Source: Euzebya pacifica
GTDB lineage: Bacteria > Actinomycetota > Nitriliruptoria > Euzebyales > Euzebyaceae
NCBI RefSeq assembly: GCF_003344865.1
Contig: NZ_CP031165.1
Location: 4,593,910 to 4,657,909, forward strand
Direction: 5' to 3'
Length of the DNA stretch: 64,000 nt
The translations under genes and the position numbers were made by a program. The number at the start of each line of letters is the position of its first letter. Positions within the stretch are counted from its first letter, which is position 1. Positions 18,112 through 27,033 of this stretch are shown here, piece by piece. Under the pieces are notes generated by a model, which worked only from the letters and a program-made list of their open reading frames with translations, had not been told where the DNA came from and ran no database searches.

Positions 18112-19250
18112 CCGATCGTTGGAGCCCCCTGGAGGGGGTCGTGGCCGCTGGCGGGGCCGCAGCCGCGGGACTGGCCGCCCATTCGGTCCTGAACTGGCGG
18201 CTGCTGCGCAAGACCCCGACGAGTCCGACGCCGCAGGACCACCGCCCGTCGGTCTCGGTGCTGATCCCCGCTCGCGACGAAGCCGACCGGCTGGGTCCCA
18301 CGCTCGAGGCGGTCCTGTCCCAGGAGGGCGTGGACCTGGAGGTACTGGTGCTCGACGACGGGTCGACCGACGACACGACGGTCGTGGCTCGTGGGGTCGC
18401 CGATGGCGATCGCCGGTTCCGGCTGCTCCACGGCCGTGCGGTGCCCGACGGCTGGCTGGGCAAGCCGTTCGCTTGCTGGCAGCTGGCCGAGGCCGCCAAG
18501 GGCGAGGTCCTGGTCTTCCTCGACGCCGACGTGACGTTGCGGCCCGGGGCGCTGGCCGCCTGCGTGGACATGCTCCACCAGGGCGAGATGGACCTGCTGA
18601 GCCCCTACCCCCGCCAGACCGCCCACGGCGTCGCCGAACGGCTCGTGCAGCCGCTGCTGCAGTGGTCGTGGCTGACGTTCCTGCCGCTGCGGCTGGCCGA
18701 GCAGAGCGCATCACCGTCCATGACCGCAGGCAACGGCCAGCTGATCGTCGCGCGTGCCGACTGCTACCGGGCATCGGGCGGCCACCAGCAGGTCCGCGCC
18801 GAGGTCATCGAGGACGTCGAGCTGGCCCGTGCCTTCAAGCGAGCCGGCCTGCGGGTGGGCATGGCGGACGGCACCGACCTTGCGACCTGCCGGATGTACC
18901 ACGGCTGGGCAGAACTGCGGGAGGGGTACAGCAAGTCGTTGTGGAAGGCCTTCGGCAGCCGCCGGGGCGCCGCGATCGCCGTGTCACTGCTCGCCCTGCT
19001 GTACCTGGTCCCACCCCTCGGGCTGCTCGCCGGGCTCGTGCTTCGCCGACGACGGCTGGCCGTGCTGGGCGCTGCCGGCTACCTGGCCGCGGTGGGTGGC
19101 CGGGCGCACACCGCCGGCCGAACTGGATCGCCGATGGCCGATGCCGTCGCCCACCCGGCGTCGATCGGCATGCTGATCTGGCTGGTGCGGGAGTCGTGGC
19201 GTCGCAAGGCGCTGGGCGCGCTCAGCTGGAAGGGCCGACCGGTCACGTGA
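18108..19250 (+). CDS. Family 2 glycosyltransferase, CruG-like
   Basis: The 380 residues start at GTG 18108, overlapping cruF by 4 bp. There is one N-terminal hydrophobic segment. The GT2 domain follows: SVSVLIPARDEADRLGPTLE, VLVLDDGSTDDT, GWLGKPFACWQLAE, VLVFLDADVTLRPGAL (DxD-like metal site) and a later ED motif EVIEDVELARAFKRAG. Two or three C-terminal helices anchor it to the membrane. In cyanobacteria and Deinococcus-like bacteria a CruG-type enzyme adds sugar to the 2'-hydroxyl made after CruF. The adjacency here supports that role; sugar donor unknown. Confidence 0.85.
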   Translation: MTDRWSPLEGVVAAGGAAAAGLAAHSVLNWRLLRKTPTSPTPQDHRPSVSVLIPARDEADRLGPTLEAVLSQEGVDLEVLVLDDGSTDDTTVVARGVADGDRRFRLLHGRAVPDGWLGKPFACWQLAEAAKGEVLVFLDADVTLRPGALAACVDMLHQGEMDLLSPYPRQTAHGVAERLVQPLLQWSWLTFLPLRLAEQSASPSMTAGNGQLIVARADCYRASGGHQQVRAEVIEDVELARAFKRAGLRVGMADGTDLATCRMYHGWAELREGYSKSLWKAFGSRRGAAIAVSLLALLYLVPPLGLLAGLVLRRRRLAVLGAAGYLAAVGGRAHTAGRTGSPMADAVAHPASIGMLIWLVRESWRRKALGALSWKGRPVT

Positions 19251-20746
19251 GCGCCACGCGCCGTGCCGTCGTGGTCGGCGCCGGCGTCGGCGGGCTGGCC
19301 ACCGCTGCCCGGCTGGCCGCCGCCGGTGTGTCGGTCACGGTGCTGGAACAGGCCGACACCGTCGGTGGCAAGCTCGGCCTGCGCGAGGTGGACGGGTTCC
19401 GCTTCGACACCGGGCCCTCGCTCGTCACGTTGCCGTGGACGCTGGCGGCGACCCTGGAGGCCACCGGCGTCGACGTCGAAGACGTCCTGGACCTGCAGCG
19501 GCTGGACCCGATCGCGCGCTACCGCTTCGGTGACGGGACCTGGCTGGATGCCGACGCCGAGGAAGCCCGCTTCGTCCGCCGGCTGGAGGAGGAGGTCCAC
19601 CCCGGCGCCGGCGTGCAGTGGACGGCGCTGATGGACCGGGCGGCGGCGATGTGGGACGCCTCCGCCGATCGGGTGCTGCAGCAGCCGCTGGACGGCGTCA
19701 CCGACCTGCTGCGGCTGGCGGCCGACCCCCGGGACATCGCCACCATCGCCCCGCACCGATCGCTTCGATCACTCGGCCGCGAACACCTCTCCGACCCTCG
19801 GCTGCGCCAGCTCCTGGACCGCTACGCCACGTACTCCGGGTCCGACCCCCGGAAGGCGCCGGCGGTGCTCGCGACGGTGGCGTGGGCCGAACGCCGGTGG
19901 GGTGGCTGGTACGTCACGGGCGGGCTGCGCCGGATCGGCGAGGTCCTGGCCGACCGTGTCCGCGCCTGCGGTGGGCAGATCCGTTGCGGCACGCGGGTCA
20001 CCGGGGTCCGGGTGGCCGCTGGACCGTCCGGCGATCGGGTGTCGGGGGTCAGCGTCGAGGGGGGCGAGGTGCTGGACGCCGACGTGGTGGTGCTGAACGC
20101 CGACGCAGGCCAGGTCGTGCAGCACCTGCTGCCCGACCGCCTGACCAGCGGGCTGCGACGTCGGCTGCGGGTGGCTCCGAGGTCACTGGGCGGCTGGGTG
20201 ATGCTGCTCGGCATCGCCGTGGACGACGCGGGGAGGGCGCACGAACGGCTGGCCCATCACACCGTGCTGTTCGCCGAACGCTACGACGAGGAGTTCGACG
20301 CCCTCTTCGGACGGCATCCCCGTTACGCCGACCGGCCGACGGTCTACGTGGCCGTTGCCGACGACCCGGCGGTTGCCCCGGCCGGCCATCGCGCGGTGTT
20401 CGTGCTGGTCAACGCGCCCCGCACCGACCAGGTCGCGGGGCCACCACCGGGCTACGGCGACGCGATCCTGGCGCTGATGGCGCGGCGGGGGGTGGACCTC
20501 CGCGACCGCATCGTGCTGCGGGAGGAGCGAACCCCCGCCGACCTCCAACGCGACACGTTGACCCCCGGGGGCGCGATCTACGGCACCTCCTCCAACGGCC
20601 CCCTGGCGGCGTTCCTGCGTCCCCCCAACAACGGCCCGGCCGAGGGCCTGTACCTGGTCGGCGGCTCCGCCCATCCCGGTGGTGGCCTGCCCCTGGTCCT
20701 GATGAGCGCCCGGATCGTTGCCGAGGCCGTCCTCCACTCGGCCTGA
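19247..20746 (+). CDS. Phytoene desaturase family protein, CrtD/CrtI-like
   Basis: The 499 residues begin at GTG 19247 (GTGA overlap). FAD-binding RAVVVGAGVGGLATAARLAA, VLEQADTVGGKLGLR and FRFDTGPSLVTLP are classic CrtI-family motifs. The end has GLYLVGGSAHPGGGLPLVLM. In cruF-cruG contexts the partner desaturase is usually CrtD, which introduces the 3,4 (3',4') double bond into 1-hydroxycarotenoids, so that is the preferred role. A general CrtI role cannot be excluded because no other crtI, crtB or crtE lies in the window. It is the last gene of the operon and ends 11 bp from the convergent CDP-alcohol transferase gene. Confidence 0.85.
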   Translation: MSATRRAVVVGAGVGGLATAARLAAAGVSVTVLEQADTVGGKLGLREVDGFRFDTGPSLVTLPWTLAATLEATGVDVEDVLDLQRLDPIARYRFGDGTWLDADAEEARFVRRLEEEVHPGAGVQWTALMDRAAAMWDASADRVLQQPLDGVTDLLRLAADPRDIATIAPHRSLRSLGREHLSDPRLRQLLDRYATYSGSDPRKAPAVLATVAWAERRWGGWYVTGGLRRIGEVLADRVRACGGQIRCGTRVTGVRVAAGPSGDRVSGVSVEGGEVLDADVVVLNADAGQVVQHLLPDRLTSGLRRRLRVAPRSLGGWVMLLGIAVDDAGRAHERLAHHTVLFAERYDEEFDALFGRHPRYADRPTVYVAVADDPAVAPAGHRAVFVLVNAPRTDQVAGPPPGYGDAILALMARRGVDLRDRIVLREERTPADLQRDTLTPGGAIYGTSSNGPLAAFLRPPNNGPAEGLYLVGGSAHPGGGLPLVLMSARIVAEAVLHSA

Positions 20747-20762
20747 GGGCTCCGGTCTCAGG
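20742..20762. terminator. Weak hairpin between convergent genes
   Basis: CCTGAG (20742-20747) pairs with CTCAGG (20757-20762), spanning both stop codons of crtD-like and the CDP-alcohol transferase gene. The short stem without U-tract makes this a weak call. Confidence 0.3.
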
Positions 20763-21528
20763 GGGCCAGCGTCGTGCTGTCGCCGCCGAGGGCGAGCAGG
20801 TCCCGCCGCACGGCCACGACCACCTGTCCGAGGCCGATCACGCTGACGACGGCCAGGATGCTGATGGAGACGTTGGCGATGAAGGTGTCCAGCGACAGGA
20901 ACACCCCACCCCAGTGGACCGCGATCGAGCAGCAGATGACCCGCAGGGCACGTTCGCCGATCGTGACGGTCCCGACCTCGCTGCCGCCGGCGTTGCGGCC
21001 GCGAGCCCGGACGTACTCCAGCATGAAGAAGGCCACGCCGGCGGTCAGCACGATCCACACCTCGCCACCGACGATCCAGACGGCGATCAGGTACAGGACG
21101 TCGTTGAGCCGGTCCACCGCCGAGTCCAGCACGTACCCCCACTTGGTGGTGCGGGCCGTCGCCACGGCCACCGCCCCGTCGAGGGTGTCGCCGAGGCCGC
21201 TGAAGACGATCAGCCACCCGGCGAGGATCTGCCAGCGGCCACCGTGGGTGGCCACGACGATCGCGGCCAGAGCGATCCAGGTGGAGGTGAAGGTCAGCAC
21301 ATCGGGCTTGACGCCCCGGCGGGCCAGCGGACGGGCCACGGCGTAGCCCATCGCCAGCCAGCCACGAAGCCACGGATTGGCCCTCGGGTCGACGCCACCG
21401 TGGAGGGGCTGCCACAGGTCGAAGTACCCCTCCCGATCGGGCACCGCGGCGGTGGGTCGCTCGGCCGTCAGGACCGCGGCCAGGACCAGCGCGGCCAGCG
21501 CAACCCCGAGGAGAACGAGTCCGATCAT
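20758..21528 (-). CDS. CDP-alcohol phosphatidyltransferase family protein
   Basis: Membrane protein of 256 residues with about six helices. The active-site region reads GLGDTLDGAVAVATARTTKW followed by GYVLDSAVDR. The four Asp residues of the D-xx-DG...G-xxx-D-xxx-D pattern are present with correct spacing. The Arg of the usual DGxxAR is replaced by Val here, with an Arg four residues later. These enzymes join a CDP-linked lipid to an alcohol such as inositol phosphate, glycerol phosphate or serine. Start ATG 21528 has AGGAG 8 bases upstream. Its natural upstream region is displaced by the IS110 gene, whose stop is 14 bases away. Confidence 0.85.
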   Translation of the reverse strand: MIGLVLLGVALAALVLAAVLTAERPTAAVPDREGYFDLWQPLHGGVDPRANPWLRGWLAMGYAVARPLARRGVKPDVLTFTSTWIALAAIVVATHGGRWQILAGWLIVFSGLGDTLDGAVAVATARTTKWGYVLDSAVDRLNDVLYLIAVWIVGGEVWIVLTAGVAFFMLEYVRARGRNAGGSEVGTVTIGERALRVICCSIAVHWGGVFLSLDTFIANVSISILAVVSVIGLGQVVVAVRRDLLALGGDSTTLAP

Positions 21529-21542
21529 GCGAATCTCCTATG

Positions 21543-22595
21543 TCAAGCGGCGAGTGCGACGCAAGTCGCCGGGGCCGGTTGAGGGGTCTGTTGGTCGGTG
21601 ACCATGGCGCGGTAGACGACGTCGGAGAGGCGTCGTCTCAGCGCCCGGATCGCTTCGGTCTTGGTCTTGCCCTCGGCAAGCTTCTTGTCGACGTAGGCGC
21701 GTGCCGGGGGGTGGATGCGCATCTGGGTGATCGCGATGCGGTGCAACGCCACGTTCAGCTGCCGGTTGCCGCCACGGTTGAGCCGGAACCGTTCACGGTT
21801 GGATGACCACACCGGGATCGGCGCGGTGCCGTTGACCATCGCGAACGCGGCCTTGGAGTGAAAGCGATCCACTCCAGCGGTCTCGCCGATCAGCTTGGCT
21901 GCGGTCAGCGCCCCGCAGCCTGGCAGCGCCAGCAGCGACGGGGCCTGGGCAGCGGTCAGCTCGGCGATCTCCCGCTCCAGGTCGTTGATCCGCACGGTCA
22001 GATGGCGGCACCGGTCGATGAGCTCTGTGGCGATGTTGGCCACCGTTCCATCGTGCTCAGCCAGCCTGGCGGTCAGCCCGTCGAGCACCGTGTAGCGGCT
22101 GAGGGTCTTGGGGGCGATGTCGTCGATGCGCAGCTCGTGTAGGTGCCAGTGGATCCTGTTGTGGATGCGGGTGCGCTCAGTGACCAGGTCCTCACGATGA
22201 TCCACCAGCAGGCGGATGGTCCGCTCGGGCCCGTCCAGTCGTGCTGAGGCCAGCTGGGGGTTGCGCAGCGCGGCGATGGCGACCGCTTCGGCATCGATCG
22301 GGTCAGACTTGCCGCGCTTGCGGCCGCCGCGGCGGGCCTGGCCCATCAGGCGCGGTGGGACTCGCACGACCGCCTCGCCGGCGCGGATCAGGTCCTGCTC
22401 CAGCCGGCGGGTGAGGTGCCGGCAGTCCTCAAGCGCCCAGCAGCGCTCATCGCCGAGCTGTTCAGCCCACGCGACGGCCTTCACGTGGCCGGCCACCGTG
22501 GTCTGCACGGTGATGTCATCCAGGACACGGCCTGCATCATCGATGGCGACGATGGTGTGGGTGCGCTTGTGCGCGTCGACTCCGAGCCTGATCAT
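21543..22595 (-). CDS. IS110-family DEDD recombinase/transposase
   Basis: The 350 residues start at ATG 22595 with MIRLGVDAHKRTHTIVAI. The RuvC-like DEDD residues are visible as D7, E56 (WALEDCRHL), D98 and D101 (KSDPIDAEAVAIA). A coiled middle is followed by the C-terminal Tnp_20 domain with LLALPGCGALTAAKLIGE and a serine-containing block (APIPVWSSNRERFRLNRGG). IS110 recombinases use this serine plus the RuvC site and a non-coding bridge RNA to choose donor and target. The frame is intact with no visible damage, so the element may be active. Its stop is 14 bases before the CDP-alcohol transferase start, so read-through could express that gene. Confidence 0.95.
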   Translation of the reverse strand: MIRLGVDAHKRTHTIVAIDDAGRVLDDITVQTTVAGHVKAVAWAEQLGDERCWALEDCRHLTRRLEQDLIRAGEAVVRVPPRLMGQARRGGRKRGKSDPIDAEAVAIAALRNPQLASARLDGPERTIRLLVDHREDLVTERTRIHNRIHWHLHELRIDDIAPKTLSRYTVLDGLTARLAEHDGTVANIATELIDRCRHLTVRINDLEREIAELTAAQAPSLLALPGCGALTAAKLIGETAGVDRFHSKAAFAMVNGTAPIPVWSSNRERFRLNRGGNRQLNVALHRIAITQMRIHPPARAYVDKKLAEGKTKTEAIRALRRRLSDVVYRAMVTDQQTPQPAPATCVALAA

Positions 22596-22699
22596 GGGAT
22601 GTGTCTCCTGTCGTTGATGGGTGACAGGACCGGTCGGTGGACACACCTCAGTTGAGGTCAGGAAACGCCAAGCTCCTATCAAGTCACGCCGGCCGGTCC
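22596..22699 (-). ncRNA. Candidate IS110 bridge (guide) RNA
   Basis: On the minus strand, GGACCGGCCGG (22699-22689) pairs with CCGACCGGTCC (22637-22627) over 11 positions with one G-U pair. The enclosed loop contains a perfect small hairpin ACCTCA-AC-TGAGGT (22658-22645) and the single-stranded-looking ATAGGAGCTT (22679-22670). Next to the start codon a further hairpin CCTGTC/GACAGG (22628-22607) has a 10-base loop. The ATAGGAG in the loop equals the sequence flanking the recombinase 3' side. Bridge RNAs of IS110-group elements lie in exactly this position. The remaining stretch to 22834 shows no gene. Confidence 0.5.
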
Positions 22700-22834
22700 G
22701 ACGCCCCCACCCAGCGACACTTCGCGTGGAAGCCATCACCAGAGCGAGGCAGCGAGGCTATGAGCCAACTGGGCGGGGCCTGGGGAGCATGACACTGAGG
22801 TCGAGGGTAGTCCCGGCATCACTCCGTCGTGACC

Positions 22835-22864
22835 TTGGTCGCACCGTGGGACGGCTGGTAGAAC
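22835..22864 (+). promoter_or_regulatory. Probable promoter of the luciferase-like gene
   Basis: TTGGTC (22835-22840) and TAGAAC (22859-22864) are separated by 18 bases, 54 bp before the start codon. It lies outside the likely IS110 element. Confidence 0.45.
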
Positions 22865-22918
22865 CTGACTCCGGTCACCCCGTCACCGTGGGGCCGTCCC
22901 CTCCACAGGAGCTCACGC

Positions 22919-23941
<1,023 letters not shown>

Positions 23942-23964
23942 CACACACGTCCGGGGGACTACCG

Positions 23965-24561
23965 GTGGCCGCACGTGGACACGCTCTGGTCTGTCTCGTG
24001 ACGCTCGCAGGCCTCCTCGCCGGATGCGGCACCGACAGGGTGTCCCCCGGGCCCATGTCGGTCCCCCTGGAGCACGGCTGGTTGGACGAGGCCGAGCCCG
24101 GCTCGCTGTTCGTCAGCACCGGTGAGGACCTGCGGGGCCCGACGGGGACCATCCCCGGTTGGACCATCACCGAGATCGACGCATCATTCCTCGACGAGGC
24201 GGTCGGGGTCCGCTGGGTCGGGGTCGCCCTCGCCGCCCCCGGCCGAGGCGTCTTCGGCACGCTCCCGGCATGGCCGGTCAGCGAAGGGGTGATGGACGAG
24301 CACGGGTACCTGTCGTTCCACGAAGTCGGCGGATCGCAGTCGTTCACCGCAGTCGACCCGGCCCTGAAGGTCGAGGTCGTTGTGGTCTACGAGGTTCCCG
24401 AGGAATCTGGCCGCTGGATCAGGGACGACATGACCATCACCTACGAGGTCGACGGGCAGCTCCACCGGACGGTGTTCCCTGCGCGCGGCCTACTGTGCGT
24501 CGAGGTCCCGGAATGTGACTGGACCAGCGAGGACGATGACACGGCGCGGAGACAGGACTGA
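23965..24561 (+). CDS. Hypothetical lipoprotein
   Basis: The 198 residues start at GTG 23965, 23 bases after the oxidoreductase gene, with GGGGG about 8 bases upstream. Signal VAARGHALVCLVTLAGLLAGC ends in a clear lipobox (LLAGC). The rest is soluble and rich in acidic and beta-type segments, with two later Cys residues (LLCVEVPEC) that could form a disulphide. No family is recognised. It is likely anchored to the outer face of the membrane and may be co-transcribed with the oxidoreductase gene. Confidence 0.7.
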   Translation: MAARGHALVCLVTLAGLLAGCGTDRVSPGPMSVPLEHGWLDEAEPGSLFVSTGEDLRGPTGTIPGWTITEIDASFLDEAVGVRWVGVALAAPGRGVFGTLPAWPVSEGVMDEHGYLSFHEVGGSQSFTAVDPALKVEVVVVYEVPEESGRWIRDDMTITYEVDGQLHRTVFPARGLLCVEVPECDWTSEDDDTARRQD

Positions 24562-24578
24562 CCCCACCTCGTCCGGGC

Positions 24579-25181
24579 TCAGTCGGCGCGGTGGCCACCG
24601 GTTGCCGCGTCGACGAACCGCAGGATCTCGCGCGTGAGGGCGTCGGCGCCCAGCCGGTCACCGGCCGCGAGCGCCACCCGCAGGGCCTCGCGGATCGCCC
24701 CCATCACCATGGGGCCGGCGATCGTCGGGTCGATCTCGTCGGGCACCTCGCCGAGGTCCTGCCCACGGGCGATGTTGGCGGCCACGATGGCGGCCTGCAT
24801 CGCCTGTCGCTCGACCATGACCGCAGCCACCTCGGGCTCACGAGCCAGGCCGCCGAGGGCGACGGGGGCCAACGGCTCGGCGTAGTGGAAGGCAACCATC
24901 AGCTCGATGCGGCGCTGCTCGCGCTTGCGCCAGGTCGGCGCCTCGATCTGGGCCATCAGGACGGCTTCGTCCTGGCGATCGAAGAAGTCATTGACCACCG
25001 CGGCGGCCAGCGCACCCTTGTTCTGGAAGTAGCGGTACGTCAGCCCTATGGAGGTGCCGGCACGCCTGGCCACGGCGGCGACCTCGAGGTTGCCGCCGGC
25101 CTCCACGAGTTCGGCCTGGGCTGCGTCGAGCAGCTTCTTCCGCGTCTGCGCGCCCTTGCCGGACATGGGTGTCTCCGCCAT
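24579..25181 (-). CDS. TetR-family transcriptional regulator
   Basis: The 200 residues begin MAETPMSGKGAQTRKKLLDA. A helix-turn-helix follows within NLEVAAVARRAGTSIGLTYR and YFQNKGALAAAVVNDFFDR, the standard TetR DNA-binding end. The C-terminal domain is all-helical and would bind an unknown ligand. Alternative start is MSGKG 15 bases later. It lies 55 bp downstream of the histidine kinase gene on the same strand. A 15-bp inverted repeat at 25231-25245 is a possible operator for self-control. Confidence 0.9.
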   Translation of the reverse strand: MAETPMSGKGAQTRKKLLDAAQAELVEAGGNLEVAAVARRAGTSIGLTYRYFQNKGALAAAVVNDFFDRQDEAVLMAQIEAPTWRKREQRRIELMVAFHYAEPLAPVALGGLAREPEVAAVMVERQAMQAAIVAANIARGQDLGEVPDEIDPTIAGPMVMGAIREALRVALAAGDRLGADALTREILRFVDAATGGHRAD

Positions 25182-25230
25182 CAACCGCCACCGTAGGCAG
25201 CCACGAGGGGGGAGTAAAGGACAGCCGACC

Positions 25231-25245
25231 GACCGATCATCGGTC
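25231..25245. promoter_or_regulatory. Inverted repeat GACCGAT-C-ATCGGTC, possible TetR operator
   Basis: Perfect 7-bp arms around one base, 50 bp upstream of the tetR start and overlapping the last codons and stop of the kinase gene. Size and position suit a TetR operator; it could instead be a weak transcript end. Confidence 0.4.
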
Positions 25246-26883
25246 ACTGCCCCCCGGGGTGCGTTCACGGGGGATGCTGATCACGAAGTCTGCACCCGGG
25301 TCGGCGGGGCGGTACTCCACCCGTCCCCCGTGCGCTTCGACCAGCTCCCACACGATCGCAAGGCCGAGGCCCACGCTGTCGGGATCGCCGCTGCCGGCGA
25401 AGTCCTGGAAGAGGTTCTCGACCTGCTCGGGCCCCAGGCCCCTGCCGTGGTCACGGACGCTGATCGTCAGCTGGTCACCGTCGGTTTCCGCACAGAGGTG
25501 CACCGGTGGACGTCCGTACTTCAGCGCGTTTGTGACGAGGTTCCAGACGACCCGCTCCAGGCGGGGCCCGTCGGCCTCCACGACCAGGCCGGGGGTGCCC
25601 AGCAGCTCGACCTCGTCGCCGGCGTCGTCCACGACCGACCGGAGGATGTCGTCGATGGCGACATCGGTCAGCTTCAGCTCCAGCGCATCGGAGTCCAACC
25701 GCGCCGCGTCCAGCAGGTCGTCGGCCAGACGGTTAAGGCGGTTGGCCTGCCGCTCGACGGACGCCAGCATCGCGTCGACCTGCTCGGGGGCGACCTGCTC
25801 GCGACGACCACGCAGGATCCGGGCGACCCCCTTGACCGTCGTCAACGGCGACCGCAGGTCGTGAGCGACGGTGGCGACGAACCTGGTGCGCAGCGCCTCG
25901 AGCCGCTCCAGCCGACGGTTGCTCGCCTCCTGGTGGCGGATCAGGTCGCGGGTAGCCAAGGAGACGGCGGAGGACTCCGCCAGCGCCAGCAACGCACCCT
26001 CGGCCAGCGCGCTCGGACGGGGTCCCGTGACCTCGACCGCCACGACGTACTCGGCCGGTCGTTCGGGCAGTCGGATCGGCAGGGTCAGCCGGTTGGGCTG
26101 ACGGCCGCTCCCCTGCTGCCAGGTAAGTCTGTGGAGGGTGGCGCTGACCCCGCCCTCCTCGTCGGTGAGGAGGGGCGGCCCGCCGTCGGCGCTGCCCACC
26201 GACAGCACGTCGGGAAGCTGCACCTCCTCCCAGCCGGCAAGGGTGTAGCGGTGGACGGTGGCCCGGCTGCCGTCGAGGGCGTCCTTCACGTGCCGGGCGA
26301 GCGCCCCGAGGATGGCGTCCTCGTCACGCTTGGCGACGATGTCCTGGGACGCCTCGGCCATCCGCTGGTAGAGGCGTCGTTCGACGTCCAGCTCACGGGC
26401 GATGGACCCGGCGAACCCGCCGACCACCAGCAGGACGAGCAACCGGCCGACGATCACCGGCCCGGGCTCGCCACCGTTGACGAGCAGCTCGAGCAGTCCG
26501 TTGGCAAGGCCCGCACCCAGCGCGACGGCCAGGGCCCCTCGGATCCGATAGCGCAGCGCCGCGGCCAGCACGACGAGGACGAGCAGGACCCAGAGCTCGT
26601 CGTTGCCCTGCAGCAGGCCGGCGAGGACCAGTCCCAGGGTTGCGAGCAGGTCGACGGCCATGAGGACGGCGCTGACCTGTCGCCAGGCGACGGCGGTGTT
26701 CAGCCGCCTGTCGGCGACGGCAACTCCCAGGCCGACGACGGCCAAGAGCGCGATGATGACCACGGTCGGGGCAGCCGCAACCGGGCCGCCGACAAGGATC
26801 TGCCCGGCAGCCAGGGCAGCGGCCGACCATCGCACCCAAGCGATGGTCCACTCGCGCCGACGAAGGGTCTCCAGAGCACCCAC
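25237..26883 (-). CDS. Membrane sensor histidine kinase (HisKA type), no paired regulator
   Basis: The product is about 548 residues if the GTG at 26883 (VGALETLRRREWTIAW) is used; the frame is open to 26982. Five or six membrane helices occupy roughly residues 15-170. A GAF-like soluble region follows (EEVQLPDVLSVGSADGGPPL and neighbouring strands). The kinase core has H-box FVATVAHDLRSPLTTVKGVA, N-box ERVVWNLVTNALKYG, G1 VRDHGRGLGPEQVENLFQDF and G2 SVGLGLAIVWELVEAHGGRV. It should autophosphorylate the His. No response regulator lies next to it, so it is an orphan; the partner is elsewhere. It is divergent from ilvD. Confidence 0.88.
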   Translation of the reverse strand: MGALETLRRREWTIAWVRWSAAALAAGQILVGGPVAAAPTVVIIALLAVVGLGVAVADRRLNTAVAWRQVSAVLMAVDLLATLGLVLAGLLQGNDELWVLLVLVVLAAALRYRIRGALAVALGAGLANGLLELLVNGGEPGPVIVGRLLVLLVVGGFAGSIARELDVERRLYQRMAEASQDIVAKRDEDAILGALARHVKDALDGSRATVHRYTLAGWEEVQLPDVLSVGSADGGPPLLTDEEGGVSATLHRLTWQQGSGRQPNRLTLPIRLPERPAEYVVAVEVTGPRPSALAEGALLALAESSAVSLATRDLIRHQEASNRRLERLEALRTRFVATVAHDLRSPLTTVKGVARILRGRREQVAPEQVDAMLASVERQANRLNRLADDLLDAARLDSDALELKLTDVAIDDILRSVVDDAGDEVELLGTPGLVVEADGPRLERVVWNLVTNALKYGRPPVHLCAETDGDQLTISVRDHGRGLGPEQVENLFQDFAGSGDPDSVGLGLAIVWELVEAHGGRVEYRPADPGADFVISIPRERTPGGSDR

Positions 26884-26964
26884 GGCCGATACAGCGTAAC
26901 CCAGCGTGGGGAAGGGCCCCGACCGTCCGACCGGGCCGTCTGGGTCGCCAACTTCAACGGTGTC

Positions 26965-26970
26965 TAGGCT
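26965..26970 (+). promoter_or_regulatory. Probable -10 box (TAGGCT) of ilvD
   Basis: TAGGCT fits TANNNT and lies 63 bp before the ilvD start. A clear -35 box is not seen. It belongs to a recurrent TAGNNT class in this window. Confidence 0.4.
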
Positions 26971-27033
26971 GTCCCATCTCACCAGAAGTCCTCGCCGCCG
27001 CGACGAGGCTCGCCATCATCGCCAGGAGACCCC

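Larger units (their letters stand above)
21535..22699 (-). mobile_element. IS110-family insertion element (ends approximate)
   Basis: It contains a complete DEDD recombinase gene and, upstream of it on the same strand, structured non-coding DNA as in the IS110 group. There are no inverted terminal repeats, as expected. AATCTCCTAT (21532-21541) beyond the recombinase stop and AAGCTCCTAT (22670-22679) upstream of its start match at 9 of 10 bases; they may be the element ends or a guide-target match. Exact borders need an empty-site comparison. Confidence 0.75.

Noticed and set aside
26884-27033. Riboswitch or attenuator before ilvD
   Set aside because: No leader peptide rich in branched-chain residues, no T-box and no convincing terminator/antiterminator pair in the short leader.
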